A DNA stretch of 64,000 bases from Nostoc sp. XA010. Lineage in GTDB: Bacteria > Cyanobacteriota > Cyanobacteriia > Cyanobacteriales > Nostocaceae. Each line of letters begins with the position of its first letter. Position 1 is the stretch's first letter. Where the stretch lies: positions 161,541 through 225,540 of the forward strand of contig NZ_JAIVFX010000013.1 of NCBI RefSeq assembly GCF_020829625.1, written 5' to 3'. The notes under the pieces were generated by a model. That model searched no databases. It was not told the origin of the DNA and saw only the letters and a program-made list of their open reading frames with translations. Position numbers and translations under genes: made by a program. Positions 12,901-20,700 of this stretch are shown here, one piece after another.

Positions 12901-14735
12901 TAATCGGGGTCAAGTGGCACATAAGCTCCACCCGCTTTGAGAATACCTAATATTCCCACGATTGTTTCTAGCGATCGCTCCACACACAACCCAACCAGCA
13001 CATCTGCTCCCACGTCCAAAGACTGCAAATAATGCGCCAACTGGTTAGCGCGACAGTTCAACTGGTGGTAAGTCAGTTGTTGATTTTCAAATACAATTGC
13101 TACTGCATCTGGGGTTCGCTCAACCTGTTCTTCAAACAATTGATGGATACACTTATCCTGGCGATACTCCACTTGTGTGTTGTTCCACTCAACCAATAAC
13201 TGGTGTTGCTCAACTTCTGTAAGCATTGGCAATTGCGAAATCTTTTGTTGTGGATTAGCCACAATTGCTTCCAGCAAGGTCACAAAATGCCCCAGCATCC
13301 GCTCGATAGTGCTGGCATCAAAAAGGTCAGTGTTGTACTTAAAAATCCCAGATAAAGAAGAATTTGCTTCTGCGATCGTCAGATTTAGATCGAACTGACC
13401 CTCCATCTGAGGCATTTCAAAAGGTTTAAGTTTAATCCCTTCTTTATCTACTTCACCTCCTAACCAAAGTTGTTGCGTATGCTCAAACTGTCCCAAGTTC
13501 TGGAAAAGGAAGTTGAATACAGCCCCGAAGATAGGAGAACGGCTCGGATCGCGCTGTGGCTGCAATCTTTCTACCAGTAGAGCAAAGGGAAAATCCTGAT
13601 GCGCTAATGCTTCTGATACTGTTTGGCAAACTTGAGTCAGAAACTCCTGAAAACTGGGATTTCCTGAAAGATTCGCCCGCATAACCACTGGATCGACAAA
13701 ATAGCCAACTAGTGGCACAAATTCCGGTTGAGTTCTGCCTGATGTAGGCGCACCAACCAGAATATCCTCTTGCCCCGTGTAACGATACAAGAGAACCTGA
13801 AATGCAGCTAGCAGAACTATGTATTGGGTCACGCCTTCTGCTTGAGCTAGCTTTTTCAGTTGTTCTGTGAGCTTTTGGGATATTTTGAAATTATAAGAAG
13901 CACCGTTATAGGTTTGTATGGCTGGTCTTGGTCTATCTGTTGGCAAGTTAAGTACAGGCAACTCCCCTGCGAGTTTTTGCTGCCAGTAGTTCCACAGTTT
14001 TTCTCCTTGAGTACTGGTTAATAATTCTCTTTGCCAACGAACGTAATCTATATAAGAGTGCTTTAGAGGAGTTAGAGATGGCTGAACACCTAGCTCTAGT
14101 GCAAGATAGACCGTTATTAACTCTTCTATTAGTAATAGTACAGACCAAGCATCAACAGCAATATGGTGTATGGTCACTAACAAGATATGTTCCTGCTGTG
14201 AGCAACTGAACAAACGCACCCGCATTATCGAATCATTTTCGATATTGAAGGGTTGTTGGTATTCCTGAAAAACTCTTTGCTCAAGCTCCTGCTCTCTCCA
14301 GATAGAGGCATTTATCTGCTGAAAATCTGTGAACTGAGTTTGATGGATCTGTTGAACAATATTATTATCTTGCTTAAAAAACTTGCTACGTAATTGGGAA
14401 TGACGGTCAAGAATAATTTTGAGACTTTTTTGTAAATTTTTAATATTTATAGGTGAACAGATACGACAAGTAAAAGCTACATTATAGCCTGCGCTTTTAG
14501 GTGCTAATTGCCATAGAAACCACAGGGATTTTTGACCGTAGGAAAGAGGATAAATATTTAAAATATCGGGGCAATCGCGCAGTAACTGTAAAATTTCAGT
14601 TTTGTGCTGTTTGAGTTGAGCAATTACATCAGGAGTTAATAAATTTTCAGAACCATCTATTAGCAATTTTTCTCCATCATGCCCCAACTCGATTCCTTTA
14701 AAAGAAATGTCTTGTAAAAATTCTAATAAATTCAT
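3966..14735 (-). CDS. Three-module nonribosomal peptide synthetase (Thr-Ser-Phe predicted, embedded FkbM methyltransferase)
   Basis: 3589 aa. Order: TubC-like docking segment (1-55); C1 (about 55-490, HHIAVDAWS near 191); A1 (525-1025); T1 (near 1070); C2 (1130-1560, HHVVSDGWS); A2 (1590-2390); T2 (near 2442); C3 (HHIVSDGWS near 2634); A3 (2960-3460); T3 (GGHSLL near 3507). Pocket residues read by eye are D-F-W-N-I-G-M-V-H (Thr), D-V-W-H-I-S-L-I-D (Ser) and D-A-W-T-I-A-A-V-C (Phe). A2 carries an FkbM-family methyltransferase (about 2050-2320, DVGANIG, AFEP) inserted between motifs A8 and A9. In A3 motif A8 the usual G of GRIDNQVK is R. There is no epimerase or thioesterase; the gene ends with a carrier domain that hands over to the next PKS. 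Its ATGA overlap with the upstream PKS shows co-translation. Confidence 0.96.
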   Translation of the reverse strand: MNLLEFLQDISFKGIELGHDGEKLLIDGSENLLTPDVIAQLKQHKTEILQLLRDCPDILNIYPLSYGQKSLWFLWQLAPKSAGYNVAFTCRICSPINIKNLQKSLKIILDRHSQLRSKFFKQDNNIVQQIHQTQFTDFQQINASIWREQELEQRVFQEYQQPFNIENDSIMRVRLFSCSQQEHILLVTIHHIAVDAWSVLLLIEELITVYLALELGVQPSLTPLKHSYIDYVRWQRELLTSTQGEKLWNYWQQKLAGELPVLNLPTDRPRPAIQTYNGASYNFKISQKLTEQLKKLAQAEGVTQYIVLLAAFQVLLYRYTGQEDILVGAPTSGRTQPEFVPLVGYFVDPVVMRANLSGNPSFQEFLTQVCQTVSEALAHQDFPFALLVERLQPQRDPSRSPIFGAVFNFLFQNLGQFEHTQQLWLGGEVDKEGIKLKPFEMPQMEGQFDLNLTIAEANSSLSGIFKYNTDLFDASTIERMLGHFVTLLEAIVANPQQKISQLPMLTEVEQHQLLVEWNNTQVEYRQDKCIHQLFEEQVERTPDAVAIVFENQQLTYHQLNCRANQLAHYLQSLDVGADVLVGLCVERSLETIVGILGILKAGGAYVPLDPDYPTERLSFMLEDAQVSVLLTQQQLVESIPKHQARVVCLDSDWEKISQECESNPSYTPTPDNLAYVIYTSGSTGKPKGVLVNHSNVVRLFAATNSWYHFNQDDVWTLFHSYAFDFSVWEIWGALLYGGRLVVVPYLVTRSPESFYELLCQEKVTILNQTPSAFRQLIQAEQSIATTGNLNLRLVIFGGEALELKSLQPWFERHGDQLPQLVNMYGITETTVHVTYRPLSKADLNGTASVIGRPIPDLQVYVLDEYLQPMPIGVPGEMYVGGAGVARGYLARPKLTAQRFISSPFDNSKLYKTGDLARYLPNGDLEYLGRIDNQVKIRGFRIELGEIEALLAQHPAVWESVVVIREDELDDKRLVAYVVPKLKQSSTAAELRQFLANQLPSYMVPNTFVMLESLPLTSNGKIDRRALPKPELDSTLLEKFVAPRTPIEEMLAQIWAQVLKVEQVSIYDNFFELGGHSLLATQLVSRIRTSLKVELPLRSLFAAATLAELAQEMGQLQQQSLEKTSLPILPRARDAELPLSYGQQRLWFLDQFEPNSAIYNIPTALHLQGTLKVAALEQSLREIIHRHEALRTNFITVDGKPSQIIQTQTNWTFSVVEYQHLSTTEQEIATQQLAQKQLIQSFDLATGALIRATLVVLNKTEHVLLVCMHHVVSDGWSMGVFVQELAALYNAYSQGQTLPLPPLPIQYADFAIWQRQWLQGDVLQRQLSYWQEQLADAPGLLVLPTDRPRPAVQSFVGAYQQFALSRELTRGLIQLSQEQGATLFMTLLAAYDTLLYRYTGVADILVGSPIANRDHSEIEGLIGFFVNTLVMRTNLSGNPSFCELLGRVREMAMDAYSHQDLPFEMLVEALQPERDLSHTPLFQVAFVLQNAPMSQLELTGLTVSPLVVEGTTSRFDLTLSMQNTAAGLVGLWEYNTDLFDSSTIERMTGHFVTLLAGIIANPNERISQFPLLTAVEQQQLLVEWNSTQADYPLDKCIHQLFEEHVECTPDAVAVVFENQQLTYHQLNVKANQLAHYLRSLGVQADVLVGIYIERSLEMIVGLLGILKAGGAYVPLDPDYPQERLSFMLEDAQLRVLLTQQQLIEKLPEHQAQIVCLDTDWQSISVSSQDNPITGVQDSNLAYVIYTSGSTGKPKGAMNTHLGIYNRLLWMQQAYQLTLVDCILQKTPFSFDVSVWEFFWPLIAGARSVLAKPGGHKDSAYLANLIQEQQVTTLHFVPSMLRAFVEEESVKNCSSLKRVICSGEALPLELQERFFARLGCELHNLYGPTEAAIDVTYWQCKPDTNLRTVPIGRAIANTQIYILDSHLQPVPIGVPGELHIGGAGLARGYLNRPDLTNEKFIHNPFSDDLHSRLYKTGDLARYLSDGNIEYLGRIDNQVKLRGFRIELGEIEAALTQHQAVGETVVIVREDDPGNKRLVAYIVPDQEYAFPVLQLLRFKNKGLLNEELLYELPNGMVIAHLNKNETEFVYKELWEEQAYLKHGITINEGDCIFDVGANIGLFALFAGQRCKDVSIYAFEPIPPVFDLLRLNTEGYGLNVKLFNIGLSSETKSDIFTYYPQVSVISGRFADTDQEREVLKSFLFKQQNIGENDTGVSSQAIDELLAEKLQSQQFICHLRTISDVIYEHGVEKIDLLKIDVEKSERDVLSGIQQKDWQKIQQIVVEVHNINGRLEEIADLLREHGYDLTIEQDAVLENSGLYNIYARRPSINQYQRQESGSSLVSNSVKPTWSSSSLLLSEVRCFLQKKLPEYMVPSAFVLLDSLPLTSNGKVDRRALPKPELDSTLLEKFVAPRTPIEEMLAQIWAQVLKLEQVGIHDNFFELGGHSLLATQLLSRIRTSFKVELTLRELFAKATVAELAQSIGQLQQQDLELTSPPILPREKDAQLPLSYAQQRLWFLDQLKPNSAFYNIPVTLHLVGTLNQVALEQSLQEIIHRHEALRTNFVVVDGKPSQIIHTQTNWTVSVVDWKHLSTSEQEIAAQQLAQQQAIQPFNLASEALIRAILVVLNETEYILLVCMHHIVSDGWSMDVFIQELAALYDAYCQNQLSPLAPLPIQYADFAIWQRNWLQGNVLQSQLSYWQQQLKDAPALLSLPTDRPRPAVQTFAGAHQEFALSVELTDKLVKLSQEQGCTLFMTLLAAYDTLLYRYTGQADILVGAPIANRDRSEIEGLIGFFVNTLVMRTNLAGNPSFSELLGRVREMAMDAYSHQDLPFEMLVEVLQPERDLSHTPLFQVAFSLQNAPMQQVELAGLTVSPLVVQGTTAKFDLGLLIENTTTGLVGWWEYNTDLFDGSTIEQMTGHFVTLLESIVANPQQQISQLPMLTEYEQQQLLVEWNNTQADYPQDKCIHQLFESFVERIPEAVAVVFEQEHLTYRELNCRANQLAHYLQTLGVKPDVLVGICIERSVEMVVSLLGILKAGGAYVPLDPDYPTERLSFMLEDAQVSLLLTQQRLIDRLPNSGAKLVCLDEVWSQITQNNQGNPVSGARAFHLANVIYTSGSTGRPKGVMVEHKGLCNLAQAQIQTFGLTWDSHILQFASFSFDASIWEVVMALGSGATLYLGTKDSLLPGKPLIKLLRDYSITHITLPPSALAVMPESELPALQTIIVAGEACSAELIKQWSAGRNFFNAYGPTEATVCATIATLATGNAKFNDDEKITIGRAIANTQVYILDENLQPVPIGVPGELHIGGVGLARGYLNRPELTQEKFISNPFEEIGKSKLYKTGDLARYLPNGNIEYLRRIDNQVKIRGFRIELGEVEAILSQNGDIQTCCVIAREEIPGNKRLVAYVVPHSQATCTERSRSTPITSELRQFLSNKLPGYMVPAAFVILESLPLTPNGKVDRRALPDPDLHQELSDYVIPNTEVEKTIAGIWQKALDLEKVGIYNNFFELGGHSLLLIQINQQLQERFGLQLSIVDMFNYSTIHTLSQYLNTKLNQEDTFIEKSSRIQPHGDSKSLRNQQLQLRQQHRSQKKR
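4479..4502. repeat. Short palindromic interspersed repeat within NRPS A3 domain
   Basis: TGTACT...AGTACA arms around a CTTCGACTCCGCTC centre. This resembles the dispersed cyanobacterial repeat of the form GTACTTCGACTNCGCTCAGTAC. On the coding strand it gives TERSRS in the flexible stretch before motif A9, so the insertion kept the frame and lies in a tolerant linker. Confidence 0.7.
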
Positions 14736-17700
14736 AATTCTATTTTAATCCTATTACTATTTTTGATATTTACTAGTTGAAATGGCTCATTAGTTTCCTC
14801 CTGAATTTCTTTGTCTGATTGCTCATCAGAATCTAAGCCAAGTTCTTCCAATAGATAATCAGTTAGCAAATCTACAGTAGGATACTTAAAAACTAAATTT
14901 AGCGGTACAGAGCATTTTAAACTCTTTTGCAGGTGATTTTTCAAATCTAAAGAAGTTAGTGAATCCATCCCTAACTCGAAAAAGTTTTTTTGTATATCAA
15001 TGGATTCTGATAGATGCCAACCGAGGACTTTAGCCACTACTGAAAAAATATGATCCTGTAAAAGTTTTCGACGTTTGGTAATATTTGTTGTCTTGATTTG
15101 TTCAACCATGTCAGATTGCATAACCACAGTTTTTACTGAGGTTTGTAAAAAGTTGGCGAACAACGGCGAAACTGAATTTGATTTTTCTAAAAACTGCACC
15201 CAATTTACATGCATAAGTGCAACTTGAGTAGAGGATTGACACAGTAATTGCTCTAGAGCAACTAATCCCTGTTCTGGAGAAAACGTTCCAATACCCCGTG
15301 TTTTTGTTTGCTCATCAAGTTGACGCTCTGCGAAGGCTCCTACTTGTGACCAAGCTCCCCAGTTAATGCTCAAACCTACTAGTCCTTGAGCCTGGCGATG
15401 ATGGGCTAAAGCATCAAGAAAAGCATTGGCTGCCGCATGGTTAGATTGACCTGCATTACCAAGTAAAGAAGCTATAGAAGAAAACATCACAAAAAAGTCT
15501 AAAGGCTGGTTCTGAGTTAAAGTATGCAGATGCCAAGCTCCTTCTACTTTTGGAGCCAAAACTTTTGCAAAGCGTTGCCAGTTTTGTTGTTGTAGAACGC
15601 CATCATCCAAAACACCAACAGAATGAATAATTCCGCGCAGTGGTGGCATTCGCTCAATTTTTGAGAGTACTTTTGTAATTTGTTCGACATCAGACACATT
15701 GGCCTGAATAACATTTACTTGAGCGCCAGCCTGCTCTAACTCTTGAAGTTGCTCATGAACAGCGACACTTGCACTACTACGCCCAACTAATACCAAATGC
15801 CTTGCTCCCCGTTGAACCATCCAACGAGCTACCAATAAACCCAAACCACCCATACCGCCAGTTATCAGGTAGGTACTATCTTCACAAAACCTTAGAGGTT
15901 TGGGCGCTGCCGTTTCTAGATAATCTTTAGGCTTCTGATAGCGAGCTAACCTAGCGACATAACGCAGTTGGTCTGTAAAGGCAACTTGGTCTTCTGTAGT
16001 CGGTAACCAAATTTCCTCAAATAAAGCTTGTACAACTTTTGCATCTGCCTTTGGAGCTAAATCTACTCGCACACAGTTGAGTTCTGGATGTTCGGTAGCA
16101 ATCGCCCTTGCCATTCCCCACAAGCTTGATTGCGCTACTCCCTCTAGGTTGGCGATGGCGTTCCGCCCAGCGTAGCTGATCGCTACTGCTCCCTGAGTTA
16201 CTAACCAGAGGCGAGGATGATCAGATAAATTAGTCCCTGTCAATGCCTGGACTAAATGCAAGGTGCTACCGCATCCTAGTAAAGATGCCGCAGTTAAATC
16301 GGTTGCGGTGAGTTCTGCTGCTTTAACTGTATCTAAATTCCAGCAATGAACTACACCATATAAACTCAAGGGTTTGCTATTGATGGCCTGTAATAGCTTT
16401 TGATAATGTTCTGGGTTGCTTGGGTTAATTTTAAATTGTTGCTGGTCTAATTGTTCATATTCCTCACCAACAAATACCAAGGTACAAAGTTGTGAGTGAG
16501 TATCTAGCTTGTCAGCTAACTGTTGCGCTATGCCTTGCCGATCTGCGAATAACAGCCAATGTTTTTGCTCAACTTGTACCAACTCATTTGCTGATGGTGG
16601 TACTTGTGCTAGCATTACCATTGCTTTTGATAAAACGCTTTGAGTCTGTTGAGTAGATGATATATTAACTGTGCTTATAAACCCAGTTTCTCGCAATACT
16701 TCTTGCCATTGGGTAGCACTAATTAAGGGATAGTCTGGGCGCAAGTGCAAATCACTAAATCGCCACCATCCTGGAGTTAACCCAAATATTAAGTCAAGCC
16801 AACGCTGACGCTGAGTTGTTTCTAATAAAATTAATATGCCCTGTTGTGCTAATAATTGCTTGGTGTGTTTGAGGGTTTGTTGTAAATGTTGGGTGGCGTG
16901 CAAGACATTGGCAGCCACAATTACATCATATTGCTGCTTTTCAAATCCTTGGCTAAAGGGGTCTTTTTCAATGTCTAATACTTGATATTTTATAAATGGG
17001 AAATCCTGGAATTTCTCTTGGGCTTTTTGAGTAAAAGAGATCCCAATATCGCTGAAGTGGTATTCGGTTTGCTCACAGGACAAATGTGGTAGCAGGTAAG
17101 AGGTTGTTCCACCAGTTCCTGCGCCAATTTCCAATATTCTCAATCCCCGTCCAGTTGGTAAATGCTCGACAAGTGAAATTATGGCTTGTTGAGCTAAGAT
17201 ATTCATCACTTTTGTCAGTGGCGAATTCTCATATAACTGGGCTGTAGTTGAGTCGTTTTCGGGGAAAAGCAATTGCAATGGATCGCATTTGCCCTGTAGT
17301 ACTTGGGCTAATGATGGGCCGCAACGTCCTAGAAGAGTGAATTCAGCAATTGCTATTGGATATTGAGTTAACAGGGCATTTAATTTAGCTTGCGGATCGC
17401 TGTCTTTTGGCTCGCGGATAACTTGCCATTCCAAAGCTTTTGCTTCTAATACCCCTACTTCTGCTAACATCTCTAGTAGTCGCTTGAATAACCGTTGATG
17501 TTGGCTGACTACTCCTAACTGGTTAGCGATCGCACCTGTTGTGAAGCGCTGCCCTAGTTGCAATTTCCACCCCATTGCTGTCAGGGCTTGCAGCACATAG
17601 TTAATACTGAGTGATTCTAACTGACTAACTGCTGCTTCATAAACTTTTAGCTGTGGTTCAGCCATCAATTGAGAATATTGTGGCTGAAGTTTACGGCTAA

Positions 17701-20700
17701 TTTCTGCAAGTGCTGGCAGGTAATTTGGAGACAGTTGCTCATTGCTAAAGCGCACTTGAGGTTGCCACTCTACTTCATACAGCCAATTTTCTACAGAATT
17801 TTCTTTGAAGTCTAACTGGAGACTTTGCAACAAAGTGTTGGGAGTTGCTTTTTTAGCCTCAAAACCTTTGATGTCTGCAATCAACTGCCCGTTAGCGTCA
17901 AATAGCCTGATATTTGCTATAAGGTTGTCCGAATCGGAGTTCTCAGACTGCGTAGGCGTAGCCCGTCGGAGACATCGTACTGCATGACACCATAACTGCT
18001 GACTTTGGGGACGTTGGTAAAATTGGAAACTCTCAATTGCGAAAGGTACAAATGTGTCTTCGCTAGGGAAGAAAAAGCTGGTCAGTTGCAAGCAGGAATC
18101 TAGAAGACCTGGATATAATTGATACTTCTCTAAATCATCTACTAGATCAAGCCATTTGAGCTTGGCTAGGGCTTCTCCTTCTCCACACCAGACACAATCA
18201 AGCCACTGGAAGCTTGCACCAAATTGAATCTGCCGCTTTTGCCAACTTTGGGAAATTTCCGCAGCAGCTATTTGTTGAGTACAGCGCGTCTGTATCTGTT
18301 GGAGAAAGACAGTTTCTGGCGTAATGTTAACGCCTTGTGAGATTTTCCCTGTGGCATGGACTAACCACTGACTTACCTGAGTACTCCCATTCGGAACTGT
18401 ATCAAAGCTGATGAGTTGGAAAGATGCACTACTTTCCTCAAAAGACAGCACTAGCTGCACTGTGCGTGCTTTATCTTCCGGGATAACCAATGCCTGGGGG
18501 AAAACTACATTTTCTAACAGACATGACTCACTGGCGAAAGTCAATCCTGCTGCACCCAATAGCAAGGAGAGATAACAGGCTCCAGGCACAACAATTTGGT
18601 TATAAACTTGATGATCTACTAAAAACGGTAGGGTTTGGCTACTGAATTCAGACTCAAACAAGATTTCTTTGCTTAAGGGCAACTGGAGCTTTTTGTCTAA
18701 TAATGGGTGCAGTTTTGTCGAGTTTTGTTGGTGTTGAGGTTTACGGGGTGTATTCTCAATCCAATAGCGCTGTCGTTGAAACGGATAAGTGGGTAATGTA
18801 ACTTTCTTGCGGAAATAGTCGCGGTCAAACCCTGACCAATCTACTGCCATTCCACCTACATATAACTCACCCAAACTTGAAAGCAACTGTTGCCATTCTG
18901 GTACTCCCGGACGCAGAGAAGGCAACCACAAACCCACACTTTCAGGCAAACACTCACGACCCATACCCAACAAAATTGGCTTAGACCCAACCTCTAAAAA
19001 GACTCCATGCCCAAGTTGATGTAATGTCTGCATACTATCAGCAAACCTCACTGTTTGCCGGATGTGATTCACCCAGTATTGTGCATTGGTGATATTCTCA
19101 TCAGCAAGTTGTCCGTTGATATTAGAGACTAATGGTATCTGGGGTTGGTTGTAAGTTATTTGACTAGCTACTTGCTCAAACTCCTTTAACATGGGTGTCA
19201 TCAATGGAGAATGGAAAGCATGGGAGACTTGTAACCGCTTCGTTTTTACCCCCTGTGTTGACAGTTGCTGACAAATAGCAGCAATGTCTTCACTGGCTCC
19301 CGAAATCACTACACTTTCGGGCCCGTTGATAGCTGCTAATGCCACTGTGTCATGAAATGGCGCTATAACTTCCCGCACTCTTGACTCTGAAGCCATCAGT
19401 GAAACCATCTCGCCTCCAGAAGGCAGTTGCTGCATTAACTGCCCCCGATAGACGATGAGTTTAAGTCCATCTTCTAGGCTGAAAACGCCTGCGACAGTTG
19501 CCGCAACATATTCGCCTACACTATGACCCATCACCACATTTGGTTCAATGCCCCAAGATTTCCAAAGTTGATACAGGGCATATTCAAAAGCAAACAATGC
19601 TGGTTGGGTATAGGCGGTTTGATCCAACAAAGATGATTGCTCAAGAGCCTGGGTAGGATAAAGTACTTCTAACAAAGAATGCTTCAAATAAGGGCGGAGA
19701 ATTTCATCGCACTGCTCGATAGTTTGGCGGAAGATGGGTTGGCTATCGTAGAGTTGGCGACCCATATTGATGTATTGGGAGCCTTGACCAGTGAATAGAA
19801 AGGCTATCTTTGCTGGCTTTTTGCCGGGTCGATCGCTAATTAAGCCGATGGTATCTTTCCCAGATGCGAAAGCAGTGAGTCGATCGACCAACTGCTCTCT
19901 AGAGTCGGCCACAATAGCAAGGCGGTAGTCAAAATGCGAGCGCCCAGTGTTGGCAGTGTAACAAATATCTGCTAGCGATATCTTCAAATCAGATTTTAAA
20001 TAAATTTGATATTTTTTTGCTAGTTCTTCTAGAGCCTTATCAGTTTTCGCCGAAAGTGTCATCAAGTGGCTTGGACGCTCAATTCTCGTCACCACTATTT
20101 CTTCTGGCACTGACGACTCTTCTAGGATTACATGGGCATTAACACCCCCAAAACCAAAGGAACTTACCCCTGCTCGTCTAGGAATAATTTTTCCTTCTTT
20201 TGTCTTTAAATGTTGCCAGTCTTTTGTTTCTTTTACTATATAAAAGGGACTACCATCTAACTTTATTCGAGGATTTAATTGCTGAAAGTTGTTAATTCTT
20301 GGCAATTTTTTATATTTCATTGCCAATAATACTTTTATGATCCCGGCAATACCTGCTGCTGATTCTAAATGTCCAATATTTGTTTTTACTGAACCTAATC
20401 CACAATAGCTTTCTGCGGTTTGTTCAATACCATAGTGCTGATACAGTTGTGTATATGCTCGTTTTAAAGCATTAATTTCAATTGGATCGCCTAACGGCGT
20501 ACCTGTTCCATGAGCTTCTATATAAGATATTGTATCAGGTGTAATATTTGCCTTTATACATCCAGACCTTACAACTTGTGATTGAGAATAAGCATTGGGA
20601 GAGGTTAAAGTACGAGCATGACCACCATGATTTATGGCGCTCCCTTTAACTATTCCATAAATATAATTTTTATCCTCAACTGCTTTTCCCAAAGGTTTTA

